Numbered from the stretch's first letter, positions 24,779 to 33,534 are shown. The stretch: 44,333 nucleotides of DNA from an uncultured Veillonellaceae bacterium (GCA_958348245.1 CATVYJ010000011.1:1-44333), one strand, 5' to 3'. Made by a program: numbers and translations. Notes: a model not told the origin generated them from the letters alone.

Positions 24779-25711
24779 ATGCTCAAAGGAAAAGATTTAC
24801 TCAGCATTCACGACTTATCGCAGGATGAGCTGCAGGAGATTCTCGAAACCGCCGCGCGGCTCAAACAGGAACAGAAAGCGGGCGTGCCCCATCCCCTGCT
24901 CAAGGGAAAGACCCTCGCCATGATTTTTGAAAAATCGTCCACCCGCACGCGCGTCTCCTTCGAGACGGGCATCTTCCAGCTCGGCGGACAGGGCATCTTC
25001 CTCTCCACGAGAGACATCCAGCTCGGCCGGGGCGAACCGGTGAAAGACACGGCGCGCGTGCTCGCCCGCTATGTGGACGGCATCATGATCCGCACCTTCG
25101 CCCAGAGCGAAGTGGAAGAATTTGCGGAATACGCGGACGTGCCCGTCATCAACGCGCTCACCGATCTGCTCCATCCGTGCCAGGTGCTCACCGATCTCCT
25201 CACCATGCAGGAATACAAAGGGAAACAGCTGAAAGGGCTGCATTTCGCGTACATCGGCGACGGCAACAATATGGCCAACTCCTACCTCTACGGCTGCGCG
25301 AAAGCGGGCATCCACTGCACCATCGCCTGCCCGAAAGGCTACGCGCCGAACGCGCAGGTCTATGCGAACGCCCTCAAAGACGCCGAGGCCACCGGCGCGG
25401 AGCTCAAAATCGTGGAAGACCCCGCCGAAGCGGCGAAAGACGCGGACGTGCTCGCCACCGACACGTGGACCAGCATGGGCGAAGAAGCGGAAAAAGCCGT
25501 GCGGGAAAAAGTTTTCCAGGGCTACCAGATCAACAGGGACCTGCTGGCGCTCGCCGACAAGGACGCCATCGTCCTTCACTGCCTCCCGGCGTACCGCGGC
25601 AAGGAAATCACCGAAGACGTGCTCGAAGGCTACGCCCACGTCATCTTCGACGAAGCGGAAAACCGGCTCCACACGCAGAAAGCGGTCATGGCGCTCACCA
25701 TGTGCGGCTGA
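24779..25711 (+). CDS. argF: Ornithine carbamoyltransferase
   Basis: The 310-residue enzyme condenses ornithine with carbamoyl phosphate to citrulline. The carbamoyl-phosphate site STRTR is at residues 54-58, then LLHPCQVLTD, DTWTSMGEE for ornithine binding and HCLPAYRG near the C-terminus. GACAGGAGGAC precedes the ATG. Its place behind argCJBD and the ARG box favour the anabolic role; no arcA or arcC is adjacent. It has its own promoter and terminator. Confidence 0.95.
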   Translation: MLKGKDLLSIHDLSQDELQEILETAARLKQEQKAGVPHPLLKGKTLAMIFEKSSTRTRVSFETGIFQLGGQGIFLSTRDIQLGRGEPVKDTARVLARYVDGIMIRTFAQSEVEEFAEYADVPVINALTDLLHPCQVLTDLLTMQEYKGKQLKGLHFAYIGDGNNMANSYLYGCAKAGIHCTIACPKGYAPNAQVYANALKDAEATGAELKIVEDPAEAAKDADVLATDTWTSMGEEAEKAVREKVFQGYQINRDLLALADKDAIVLHCLPAYRGKEITEDVLEGYAHVIFDEAENRLHTQKAVMALTMCG

Positions 25712-25723
25712 AAGAAACCTCTG

Positions 25724-25756
25724 CGGCTCCTCTGAAAACGGGGGAGCCGTATTTTT
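25724..25756 (+). terminator. Terminator of argF
   Basis: CGGCTCC/GGGAGCCG stem, 11-base loop, then ATTTTT. Confidence 0.8.
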
Positions 25757-25910
25757 GTGGGATTTTTTTGCGCGGGCACGAAACACATGGCGATACAAGT
25801 TTTTTTCTCTGCGGGGCGGCCCCATACGATGGGGCGGAACTTTCCGCGCACTTTGCGCGGGCGCGCTCCGCACGGACAGCTTCCGCGCGTCTCTTTCGTG
25901 TATTTTATGT

Positions 25911-25916
25911 TATAAT
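25911..25916 (+). promoter_or_regulatory. -10 box of the HNH-like gene and dcd
   Basis: TATAAT 38 bases before the ATG. The upstream bases 25757-25905 hold nothing else recognisable. Confidence 0.5.
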
Positions 25917-25953
25917 TTAAGAATAAACTTTTTCAGGAGAAAGGAGCGGAGCC

Positions 25954-26790
25954 ATGGCCAGACGGAAGGGGAGAAAACTGTGGGACGGCCTCAGCCGGGA
26001 GGCGTGGCTTTCGCTGTTTGCGGACCCGGAGGTCATGACGGATCTGGTGATGCGGATTTTCGACGCGCTCTACCGCGCGCCGCAGCACATGGACAGCGCG
26101 AAGCATATCGCCTCCGCCATGGAGGTGGAATACCGCGCGCTCAACGCGGCCGTGGGCTGGGCGGGGACGAAAATCCGCGCCCGGTGGGAAGCGGAGCATC
26201 CGGAAGAAGCGGAGACGGTCCGCGCGCCCTGGGAGTACGTTTTCGACGGCGCGGAGGAAGAGGACGGCACGTATCTGTGGATTCTGAAGCCGTCCGCAGC
26301 CCTCGCGTGGCGCGAGCTGGAAGCGGCGGACGTGCCCGGGCGGGGCGAGCTCCGGGCGATCCTGGCGGAAGACGCGTCGTCTTTCGGCCGGGAGGGGAGC
26401 CTCTTTGCGGAAGCGCCGCACGAGACGGTGGAGCGCATCCGCGGGCTGCTCGATGAGGAAAGGCTCTTCCGGCGGCGCGCCTTTGAAAAAGGGCGGTGCT
26501 GCACGGTGTGCGGCCTCTCGCGCATGCCGCTCCTGCAGGCGGTGCCCTACGGGGACGGAGGCCGGAAGCACCGGGGCCTCCTCTTCTGTCCCACCCACGG
26601 GGCGCTCTTCGCGGCGCATCTCATTTCGTTCAGTCCGAAAGGGGCGCTCCTCATTTCCGATTCGCTTTCCGCGGGCGACCGGGAGGCGCTGGGGCTCCGG
26701 GAAGGCATGGCGGCGCAGAATCCGTTCAGCGGACGGCGCATGGCGGTCCACCGCCGCATCTTTAACGCATGGAGGAAAGAGGACAAATGA
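25954..26790 (+). CDS. Protein with degenerate HNH-like (McrA/HNH_2-type) C-terminal region
   Basis: The 278-residue protein has an N-terminal half (1-170) unlike anything I recognise. Its C-terminal half has the spacing of an HNH_2-type zinc site: Cys183-x2-Cys186, then Cys212-x2-His215, then GALFAAHLISFSPKGALLIS, then VHRR with His266. The histidine normally found in the alanine-histidine-isoleucine motif is replaced here by AVPYGDG, so nuclease activity is doubtful. The match is by remembered pattern, not by search. GAAAGGAGCGG precedes the ATG. The stop overlaps the dcd start (ATGA), so it is translationally coupled to a nucleotide-pool enzyme. It could be a DNA-binding or repair factor; unproven. 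Confidence 0.55.
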   Translation: MARRKGRKLWDGLSREAWLSLFADPEVMTDLVMRIFDALYRAPQHMDSAKHIASAMEVEYRALNAAVGWAGTKIRARWEAEHPEEAETVRAPWEYVFDGAEEEDGTYLWILKPSAALAWRELEAADVPGRGELRAILAEDASSFGREGSLFAEAPHETVERIRGLLDEERLFRRRAFEKGRCCTVCGLSRMPLLQAVPYGDGGRKHRGLLFCPTHGALFAAHLISFSPKGALLISDSLSAGDREALGLREGMAAQNPFSGRRMAVHRRIFNAWRKEDK

Positions 26791-27308
26791 TTTTATCGGG
26801 AAGAGAAATCGCCCGGCACATGGGCCATGAAATCATCATCGAACCGTACAATCCGAAACAGGTGAACCCGAACAGCTACAATCTGACGCTCGCGGACGAG
26901 CTGATGGTGTACGACGAGCACACGCTGGATATGAAAAAAAGGAATACCGGCCATATTCTGAAAATACCAGCGGAAGGGTACCTGCTCCAGCCCAACACGC
27001 TGTACCTGGGACGCACCCGGGAGTATACGAAAACGGAGTGTTTCGTCCCCATGCTGGAGGGGCGCTCCTCCATCGGCCGACTGGGACTTTTCATCCATGT
27101 TACCGCAGGTTTCGGCGATGTGGGCTTCGCCGGATACTGGACGCTCGAGATGTTCTGCGTGCAGCCCATCCGCATCTACGCGGGGGTGGAAATCTGTCAG
27201 ATTTATTTCCATACGGTGCTCGGAGAAGCGGACCGCTACACCCACGGAAAGTACCAGAACAACGTGGGCATCCAGCCGAGTCTGCTTTACAAAGACTTCG
27301 AAAAATAG
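26787..27308 (+). CDS. dcd: dCTP deaminase
   Basis: The 173-residue trimeric enzyme of the dCTP deaminase/dUTPase superfamily converts dCTP to dUTP, feeding dTMP synthesis. It shows NPNSYNLTLAD, GRSSIGRLGLFIHVTAGFGD, GYWTLEM with the catalytic glutamate, and the closing GKYQNNVGIQPS. Some family members also hydrolyse dUTP to dUMP; I cannot decide this by eye. The start overlaps the upstream stop by 4 bases. The 157 bases after it hold only a weak GCAGCAG/CTGTTGC stem before a T-run (27341-27401). Confidence 0.92.
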   Translation: MILSGREIARHMGHEIIIEPYNPKQVNPNSYNLTLADELMVYDEHTLDMKKRNTGHILKIPAEGYLLQPNTLYLGRTREYTKTECFVPMLEGRSSIGRLGLFIHVTAGFGDVGFAGYWTLEMFCVQPIRIYAGVEICQIYFHTVLGEADRYTHGKYQNNVGIQPSLLYKDFEK

Positions 27309-27465
27309 TATTATAAATTTAACTTCATAAATCATTTCGCGCAAAGAAGTGCAGCAGAAGAGTATGACCCCCCCGGTTGTGCGCCCTGTTGCTTTTTTTG
27401 TTTCTGCATGCAGGAGCGCGGATGATGGGGAGAACATCCTGTAGAACAAAAAAGGGGGTATTTTC

Positions 27466-28431
27466 ATGAAAAAGATGATGAAACGGATCATGCTGGCAGG
27501 TCTTGCGTGCGTAGCCGGCGCGGCGATTCTCACGGGCTGCGGCGGCGCGTCCTCCGGCGGGGAAAAACAGTTCCTCAACATCGCCACGGGCGGCACGTCC
27601 GGCACGTACTATCCGCTGGGCGGCGCGCTCTCCGAACTGCTGAACAAGAATATCCAGGGCATGAACGCCAGCGCGCAGGCCACCGGCGCGGCCGTGGCCA
27701 ACATCAACATGCTGAAGGACGGCTCCGTGGACCTGGCTTTCGTGCAGAACGATATCGCCTACTACGCGGAGAACGGCACGGAAATGTTCAAGGACAACAA
27801 GATCGACAGCCTCCGCGGCATCGCGGCGCTCTATCCGGAAACGATCCAGTTCGTCACCACCGCCGACACGGGCATCACCTCCGTCTCCCAGCTGAAAGGG
27901 AAACGTGTGGCAGTGGGCGCGTCCGGCTCCGGCTCGGAAGCGAACGCCCGCCAGATTCTCGGCGCATACGGCATCACCTATGACGACATTGAACCGCAGT
28001 ACCTCTCCTTCGGCGAAGCGGTCGACGCGCTGAAGGACGGCAACGTCGATGCGGGCGTGGTCGTAGCGGGCTTCCCGACCGCGGCGATTCAGGACCTCGG
28101 GGCGAGCAAATCCGCCGTCGTCCTCAATATTGATCCGGAGACCGCGGCGAAGCTGAAGGAACAGTATCCGTACTACAACGCCATCACCATCCCGGCGGGC
28201 ACCTATCCCGGACAGGAAGCGGACGTGAACACCATCTGCGTGAAGTGCCTCCTCATCGGTACGGACAAGATCAGCGACGATATGGGCGGCGAGATCGCGA
28301 AGATTCTCTACACCAATCTGGACCGCATGACCGCGGCGCACTCCGTGGGCAAGCTCATCACGAAGGATACGGCTCTCGAAGGCATGTCCATCAAGATGAA
28401 CGCCGGCGCGGAGAAATACCTGAAATCCTGA
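27466..28431 (+). CDS. TAXI family TRAP transporter substrate-binding lipoprotein
   Basis: The 321-residue protein has a lipoprotein signal with lipobox LTGC and Cys25 as the lipidated residue, so it is anchored outside the inner membrane. The mature part shows the TAXI signature IATGGTSGTYYPLGGALSELL, then VDLAFVQNDIAYYA and GKRVAVGASGSGSEANARQIL. Known TAXI proteins bind glutamate, 2-oxoglutarate or related acids; the ligand here is unknown. AAAGGGGG precedes the ATG. It is the first gene of a three-gene transporter operon with DUF1850 and a fused permease. Confidence 0.93.
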   Translation: MKKMMKRIMLAGLACVAGAAILTGCGGASSGGEKQFLNIATGGTSGTYYPLGGALSELLNKNIQGMNASAQATGAAVANINMLKDGSVDLAFVQNDIAYYAENGTEMFKDNKIDSLRGIAALYPETIQFVTTADTGITSVSQLKGKRVAVGASGSGSEANARQILGAYGITYDDIEPQYLSFGEAVDALKDGNVDAGVVVAGFPTAAIQDLGASKSAVVLNIDPETAAKLKEQYPYYNAITIPAGTYPGQEADVNTICVKCLLIGTDKISDDMGGEIAKILYTNLDRMTAAHSVGKLITKDTALEGMSIKMNAGAEKYLKS

Positions 28432-28480
28432 TCGGATGCGCGACATCTGCACTTTTCCAGAGTAGGAAAGGAGAGTGAGC

Positions 28481-28510
28481 GGACTCCGGATAGGCCATGC
28501 CCCGGAGTCC
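28481..28510 (+). promoter_or_regulatory. Intra-operon hairpin before the DUF1850 gene
   Basis: Perfect 9-bp inverted repeat GGACTCCGG/CCGGAGTCC with a 12-base loop and no T-run, ending 12 bases before ATG 28523. The good AAAGGAG at 28467-28473 lies upstream of the stem, so folding would bring the ribosome site close to the start codon. It may also protect the upstream mRNA. Confidence 0.6.
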
Positions 28511-28522
28511 GTTCCCGTCTGT

Positions 28523-29029
28523 ATGAAATTCCTGAGACGATACCGGTTTGTGCTGTGCACGGCGCTGCTCCTCCTCGCGGCGGGCGCGCTGTGGTACGCC
28601 ACGAGGCCGTTCCTCTTCGGCCAGACGAAGGACGGCATCTTCTTCGCCGAGCGGGCGGAGCCGGGCATGCCCGTGGTGATGGAGTACATGCACTCCGCCA
28701 TGCGCACGCCCATCGTGGAGACGCTCTATGTGGATGAGAACGCACGCGGCTTCATCCTGAAGAGCCTCCGGTACAGGACATTCGGCGCGGGGCTGCCGTA
28801 TTCGGCGGAAGAAGGGCACTTCCGCCAGGAGGACGGCTGGTTCATCATGGATGACATGAACCGGCGGTTTCCGGATATTTCCATCCGGAACGGCGTCATC
28901 AACAACGGCACGCTCACGGTGGGCCGGACGGCCTACCACCTTCCCGATCTGATGCCCCTCGGTACGGAGCTGCATCTGTACATCGCGCCGCTCTACGAGG
29001 GGTACTGGAAACAGAAAGACATTCATTAA
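28523..29029 (+). CDS. DUF1850 domain protein of the TAXI-TRAP operon
   Basis: The 168-residue protein has one N-terminal transmembrane segment (about residues 8-25, FVLCTALLLLAAGALWYA) and an extracytoplasmic domain with YMHSAMRTPIVETLYV, close to the HS--TPV-E-Y pattern of DUF1850. Members are typically found between the TAXI binding protein and the fused permease; their role is unknown. ATG 28523 begins directly at the membrane segment but lacks an adjacent ribosome site. GTG 28475 has AGGAG only one base away. The folded hairpin at 28481-28510 may reconcile this. Confidence 0.8.
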   Translation: MKFLRRYRFVLCTALLLLAAGALWYATRPFLFGQTKDGIFFAERAEPGMPVVMEYMHSAMRTPIVETLYVDENARGFILKSLRYRTFGAGLPYSAEEGHFRQEDGWFIMDDMNRRFPDISIRNGVINNGTLTVGRTAYHLPDLMPLGTELHLYIAPLYEGYWKQKDIH

Positions 29030-29048
29030 TCTGTAGGAGCTGATACCA

Positions 29049-31025
29049 GTGGAAGAACTGAAAAAAAGCGGAGCCCCTGCCGGGCCGGACGCGCCGGCAG
29101 AAGAGCTCAGCGAAGAACTGAAACAGAAGCTCAAGGAACTGGATAAAGAATCGAATACCATGGAGTATACGGGGATCTGGGGGAAGATCATCGCGGCCAT
29201 CTGCATCTGCTTCTCTCTCTTCCAGGTGTATACCGGGTTCTTCGGCGTCATGGACGCGATGCTGCAGCGCGCCGTCCACCTCTCCTTCGGCATCTCTCTC
29301 GTCTACCTCCTCTGCCCGACCAAACGGTCCTGGGTGAAGGGAGGCAGCGTCCATCCTCTTGACCTGACTCTCGCCCTCATTTCCATCATCCCGCCGGTGT
29401 ATATCCTTCTGAACTATCAGAATCTCATCCTCCGCGCGGGCACGGTGACGCCCGCCGACGTGGCCATCGGGACGCTCGGCATCATCATGGTCATCGAAGC
29501 GGCCCGCCGCATCGTGGGGCTGCCCATCGTGATCGTGGTGCTGTGCTTCATCGCCTACGGCTTCTTCGGCCCGTACATGCCGGGGGCCATCGCGCACCGC
29601 GGGCTCACGCTGAACCAGATGGTGGGGCATCTCTTCTTCACGACGGAAGGCGTGTTCGGCATTCCCATGGGCGTGTCCTCCACCTTCATTTTCCTCTTCA
29701 TCCTCTTCGGGGCGTATCTGGAAAAGACAGGCCTCGGGAAATTCTTCATTGACATCTCCAACGCCATCGCCGGCTGGGCATCCGGCGGCCCCGCGAAAGT
29801 GGCCGTCATCTCCAGCGCCCTCGAAGGGACCATCTCCGGATCCTCCGTGGCGAACGTCGTGGGCTCCGGCTCCTTCACTATCCCGATGATGAAGAAGCTG
29901 GGCTACAGCAAGGACTTCGCCGGCGCGGTCGAAGCGGCGGCTTCCACGGGCGGCCAGATCATGCCGCCGATCATGGGCGCGGCGGCCTTCCTCATGGCGG
30001 AATTCATCGGCGTGCCCTACATGGAAGTGGTCAAGGCGGCGGTCATTCCGGCCATCCTGTACTTCCTCGGCGTCTTCCTGGGCGTGCACTTTGAAGCGAA
30101 GCGGGAAAATCTGAAAGGCACCCCGCGGAGCCTGCTGCCTCCCTTCGGACGCATCCTGAAGGAGGAAGGCCATCTGGTCATTCCGCTCATCGCCATCATC
30201 GGCCTGCTTTCTTCGGGCTACACCCCCATGCGCGCGGCGCTGGCGGGCATCGTCATCTCCATCGCGGCGGCCATGCTCCGCTCCAATACGCGCATGTCCT
30301 TCGCGGATATCGTGGACGGCCTCATTAAAGGCGCGCGGGGCGCGCTCGGCGTGCTCATCGCCTGCGCCGCCGCGGGCATCATCATCGGCGTGGTCACGAA
30401 GACCGGCATCGGCCTCAAGCTCGCCTCGGCCCTCGTCGATCTGTCGAACGGCTCCTTCCTGCTGCTTCTCTTCTGCACGATGATCACCTCGCTCATCCTC
30501 GGCATGGGCGTGCCCACCACGGCCAACTACGTCATCACCTCCACCATCGCCGCGCCGGCGCTCATCTCCCTCGGCGTGCCGATCATGGCGGCGCACATGT
30601 TCGTCTTCTACTTCGGCATCATCGCCGACATCACCCCGCCGGTGGCGCTCGCCGCCTTTGCCGGTGCGGCCATTTCCGGGGGCAACCCCATCAAGACCGG
30701 CATCAATGCGTCGAAGCTCGGCATTGCGGCCTTCATCATTCCGTACATGTTCGTCATGTCGCCGTCCATGCTGGGCATTGACGCGACCTTCCTCGAAGTG
30801 TGCCACACCACCTTCACCGCTCTGGTGGGCATGGTCGGCGTGAGCGCCGCCATGATCGGCTACTTCGTGACAAAGACGAACTGGCTCGAGCGGATCCTGC
30901 TCCTGGCGGGCGGCCTCATGCTCATCGACCCGGCGGCGTTCACCGACGTGGCCGGCACGGCGATCCTCCTCGCCGTAGGCGTGATTCAGTATTTCCGCAA
31001 AAAGAAACAGGCCGCAAAGGCGTGA
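29049..31025 (+). CDS. TRAP transporter fused permease subunit (DctQ-DctM fusion, TAXI type)
   Basis: The 658-residue inner-membrane protein has a small N-terminal four-helix part (about 45-180) fused to the large DctM-like part of about 12 helices. GVSSTFIFLFILFGAYLEKTG, EGTISGSSVANVVGSGSFTIP and GMGVPTTANYVITSTIAAP are typical of the large subunit. The protein uses a sodium or proton gradient to import the ligand delivered by the TAXI lipoprotein. It starts with GTG 29049, with GTAGGAG 9 bases upstream. The Glu/Lys-rich first 40 residues are cytosolic. It ends the operon before a terminator. Confidence 0.93.
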   Translation: MEELKKSGAPAGPDAPAEELSEELKQKLKELDKESNTMEYTGIWGKIIAAICICFSLFQVYTGFFGVMDAMLQRAVHLSFGISLVYLLCPTKRSWVKGGSVHPLDLTLALISIIPPVYILLNYQNLILRAGTVTPADVAIGTLGIIMVIEAARRIVGLPIVIVVLCFIAYGFFGPYMPGAIAHRGLTLNQMVGHLFFTTEGVFGIPMGVSSTFIFLFILFGAYLEKTGLGKFFIDISNAIAGWASGGPAKVAVISSALEGTISGSSVANVVGSGSFTIPMMKKLGYSKDFAGAVEAAASTGGQIMPPIMGAAAFLMAEFIGVPYMEVVKAAVIPAILYFLGVFLGVHFEAKRENLKGTPRSLLPPFGRILKEEGHLVIPLIAIIGLLSSGYTPMRAALAGIVISIAAAMLRSNTRMSFADIVDGLIKGARGALGVLIACAAAGIIIGVVTKTGIGLKLASALVDLSNGSFLLLLFCTMITSLILGMGVPTTANYVITSTIAAPALISLGVPIMAAHMFVFYFGIIADITPPVALAAFAGAAISGGNPIKTGINASKLGIAAFIIPYMFVMSPSMLGIDATFLEVCHTTFTALVGMVGVSAAMIGYFVTKTNWLERILLLAGGLMLIDPAAFTDVAGTAILLAVGVIQYFRKKKQAAKA

Positions 31026-31033
31026 CAAAAGGG

Positions 31034-31059
31034 AAACAGCTCCTCCGGGGGCTGTTTTT
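31034..31059 (+). terminator. Terminator of the TAXI-TRAP operon
   Basis: AAACAGCTCC-tccg-GGGGCTGTTTTT hairpin 9 bases after the stop. Confidence 0.85.
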
Positions 31060-31093
31060 CCGTGGAAAAATCCGGATTTCATCATAAGGAAAA

Positions 31094-31122
31094 TTGAGAA
31101 AAATCCGCGCGTCCATTACAAT
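31094..31122 (+). promoter_or_regulatory. Promoter of the lysR-asparaginase unit
   Basis: TTGAGA at 31094-31099, a 17-base spacer and TACAAT at 31117-31122. The transcript would start about 35 bases before the ATG. Confidence 0.75.
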
Positions 31123-31164
31123 ATGAAATATACGAAAGAAGGCAGAGCAGAAAGGAGGCGCGCC

Positions 31165-32076
31165 ATGCTGAATTTCCGCGCGAAAACATTTCTCTGCGCG
31201 TGCAAGCATATGAATTTCACCGCCGCCGCGGCGGAGCTCGGCATTTCCCAGCCCGCGGTGTCCCAGCACATCCGGCGGCTCGAGGAAGACTACGGGGTGA
31301 AGCTCTTCCAGTACGAGGGGAAGAAGCTCCGCCTCACCGGGGCGGGGCAGCTCGTGCTCGCCGCGGTGCAGACCATGAACAACGACGAGCACATCCTGCG
31401 CCAGCGCATCGACGCCATGCAGCAGAACCGGCAGATGTACTGCTTCGGCGCGACCCACACCATCGGGGACTATCTCATCGCGGACCGCCTCTCGGAATTT
31501 CTCCGGGACAATCCGGACTGCAACGTGAACATCTGCATTGACGACACGGAGAAACTGCTGAAAGACATCGACGAGGGGCAGATCGACTTTGCCATCGTGG
31601 AAGGGTTCTTCGACCACGCCCGCTACGAGACGCTGCCCTTCTCCACGGAGTATCTTCTCTGCGTGTGCGGTGCGGACTACGATATCCCGAAGGAAATCGA
31701 CGCGGAAGAGCTGTTTCACCACCGCATCATCACCCGCGAACCCGGCGCGGGCGTGCGGGAGCTGCTGGATCGGGCGCTTGCCACGATCAACCGCTCCGTG
31801 GAATCCTTTGAAAGCCACGTCATCGTGGGCACGCCCTATGCCATGAAAGCCTTTGCCCGGCGGAACTGCGGCATTTCCTTCCTCTATGAAAGCTCCGTCG
31901 CGGAAGAACTCGCCACGGGCCAGCTCCGGCAGGTGCGCATCCGCCGCTTCGAGCCGCAGTACCGCTTTACCTTCCTGTGGAAATCGGGAAGCATGTACAA
32001 GGAAGACTTCCTCCGCATGTACCGCCGCCTCGTGGGGGACAACGCGCCGGAAGCTTCTGTGAAAACCATTCTCTGA
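31165..32076 (+). CDS. LysR family transcriptional regulator
   Basis: The 303-residue regulator has an N-terminal winged helix-turn-helix (MNFTAAAAELGISQPAVSQHIRRLEEDYG at about 16-44) and a C-terminal substrate-binding fold (about 90-295) with FGATHTIGDYLIADRL and IDFAIVEGFFD. LysR proteins typically control a neighbouring gene with a small-molecule co-inducer. The candidates here are the asparaginase 12 bases downstream and the TRAP operon upstream; neither is shown. The start 31165 is chosen for AAAGGAGG just upstream, and the earlier in-frame ATG 31123 is inside the promoter region. Confidence 0.88.
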   Translation: MLNFRAKTFLCACKHMNFTAAAAELGISQPAVSQHIRRLEEDYGVKLFQYEGKKLRLTGAGQLVLAAVQTMNNDEHILRQRIDAMQQNRQMYCFGATHTIGDYLIADRLSEFLRDNPDCNVNICIDDTEKLLKDIDEGQIDFAIVEGFFDHARYETLPFSTEYLLCVCGADYDIPKEIDAEELFHHRIITREPGAGVRELLDRALATINRSVESFESHVIVGTPYAMKAFARRNCGISFLYESSVAEELATGQLRQVRIRRFEPQYRFTFLWKSGSMYKEDFLRMYRRLVGDNAPEASVKTIL

Positions 32077-32088
32077 AAGGAGTCTGCC

Positions 32089-33057
32089 ATGAAACGCATC
32101 TGCATCCTCACCACCGGCGGCACCATCGCCATGCGGGAAGACCCCGCCGCGGGGGGCCTCGTGCCCGCCGTCTCCGGCGCGGACCTCGCCGCTTCCACGC
32201 CCGGCCTTGCGGACTGGGCGGACATCGCTGTGGAAGAGGTGTCCAATATCCCCAGCGAATGGATGACGCCCGCGCGCATGATGGACATCGCCCGGCGCAT
32301 CGACAGGCGCGCGGACGCTTTCGACGGCTTTGTCGTCACCCACGGCACCGACACCATGGAAGAGACCGCTTTCCTGCTGGACACGGTGCTCCATACGGAA
32401 AAGCCCGTGGTCCTTACCGGCGCCATGCGGGGCGCATCCGAGCTCTCCGCCGACGGTCCGGCCAATCTCCTCGCCGCCGTGAAGACCGCCGCCTCGGACG
32501 GCGCGGCGGGTATGGGCGTGCTCGTCGTCATGGGCGACGCCGTCCACGCCGCGCGGGACGTGGAAAAAATGCACGCCACCCGGCCCGATGCCTTTGCCTC
32601 GCCCCAGTGGGGGCCTGTGGGCGCCGTCTACGGGACGGGCGTCGTGTGGGGCCGCCGGCCCCTCCGCCGGGCGCGCATCCATCCGGAGACGCTCGCCGGG
32701 CCCGTGTGGATTGTGAAATGCGCCGCAGGGGAAGGGGGCGGTCTCATCCGCGCTGCCGCCCGCGCGAAGATCGCCGGCGTCGTCGTGGAAGGCTTCGGCT
32801 GCGGAAATATCCCGGAAGACGCCGCGGCCGCCATTCGCGAAGCGGCCGCCGCTGGCCTTGCGGCAGTGCTCGTTTCCCGCACCGCCGCGGGGAGCGTCGT
32901 CCGGGAATACGCATATGACGGAGGCGCGGCCTCCCTCGAAGAGGCGGGGGTCATCCTCGGGGGCAGCCTCTCCGGGCAGAAAGCGCGGCTCCTCCTCATG
33001 GCCGCCCTCGGCGCGGGCCTCTCCCGGGACGCCCTGCGCGCCCTTTTCCGGGACTGA
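32089..33057 (+). CDS. L-asparaginase/glutaminase family protein, cytoplasmic type
   Basis: The 322-residue enzyme hydrolyses asparagine to aspartate and ammonia. The first catalytic threonine is in TTGGTIA (Thr12) and the second triad region in VTHGTDTMEETAFLL. LTGAMRGASELSADGPANL follows as in the family. There is no signal peptide, so the protein is cytoplasmic and likely of the low-affinity type. TGAAAGGAG precedes the ATG. It forms a two-gene unit with the LysR regulator. The C-terminal third is Ala-rich but intact. Confidence 0.9.
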   Translation: MKRICILTTGGTIAMREDPAAGGLVPAVSGADLAASTPGLADWADIAVEEVSNIPSEWMTPARMMDIARRIDRRADAFDGFVVTHGTDTMEETAFLLDTVLHTEKPVVLTGAMRGASELSADGPANLLAAVKTAASDGAAGMGVLVVMGDAVHAARDVEKMHATRPDAFASPQWGPVGAVYGTGVVWGRRPLRRARIHPETLAGPVWIVKCAAGEGGGLIRAAARAKIAGVVVEGFGCGNIPEDAAAAIREAAAAGLAAVLVSRTAAGSVVREYAYDGGAASLEEAGVILGGSLSGQKARLLLMAALGAGLSRDALRALFRD

Positions 33058-33076
33058 AAAGATTTTGACCGGACGC

Positions 33077-33105
33077 TTGACAGAACCGGCTTTTCCCGGT
33101 ATACT
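33077..33105 (+). promoter_or_regulatory. Promoter of tRNA-Ser(GGA)
   Basis: TTGACA at 33077-33082, a 17-base spacer and TATACT at 33100-33105. Confidence 0.88.
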
Positions 33106-33169
33106 GTCAAAGTATCATTCATACAGAACTGAATACACGGGCCGCAAGGCTCAGGCGATTCATCCATCT

Positions 33170-33261
33170 GGAGAGGTGTCCGAGTGGTTGAAGGTGCATG
33201 ATTGGAAATCATGTTGACGGCGAATACCGTCACGGGGGTTCGAATCCCCCTCTCTCCGCCA
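33170..33261 (+). tRNA. tRNA-Ser(GGA)
   Basis: Acceptor GGAGAGG pairs with CCTCTCC, with a G discriminator and encoded CCA. Anticodon loop TTGGAAA gives GGA. The long variable arm GACGGCGAATACCGTC marks a class II tRNA. Confidence 0.97.
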
Positions 33262-33270
33262 GAAACGACA

Positions 33271-33298
33271 AGTCCGCTTGTGAGAGCGGGCTTTTTTA
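33271..33298 (+). terminator. Terminator of tRNA-Ser(GGA)
   Basis: AGTCCGCT/AGCGGGCT stem with one G-U pair and six T. Confidence 0.85.
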
Positions 33299-33445
33299 TT
33301 GCCTGCACTGGCCGGATACAAACCGGCGGAGAAAACGGTGCGGAGGCGGCGCGTCCTCCCGGAGCGCTCTTCTCTCCGGCGTCAGGGGAGAAGGGGCGTT
33401 CAGGCGCATGGCGCGGCGGGCTTTCTTTCGGGCTTTGTTTTGTGC

Positions 33446-33518
33446 TATACTGAAATCAATTACAGAGGATGCTGAGGAGCGGCAGGGAAGTCAGACTTTT
33501 CTGCTGCTCCTCTTTTTT
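33446..33518 (+). promoter_or_regulatory. Promoter -10 and terminator-like leader before the amidase gene
   Basis: TATACT at 33446-33451 is followed about 25 bases later by a strong hairpin. GAGGAGCGGCAG (33474-33485) pairs with CTGCTGCTCCTC (33501-33512), with one mismatch, and six T follow. It ends 16 bases before the ATG. A terminator between a promoter and its gene suggests attenuation or a short leader RNA. The leader is too short for a known riboswitch class. Confidence 0.55.
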
Positions 33519-33534
33519 ACGGAAAGGAGAGCCT

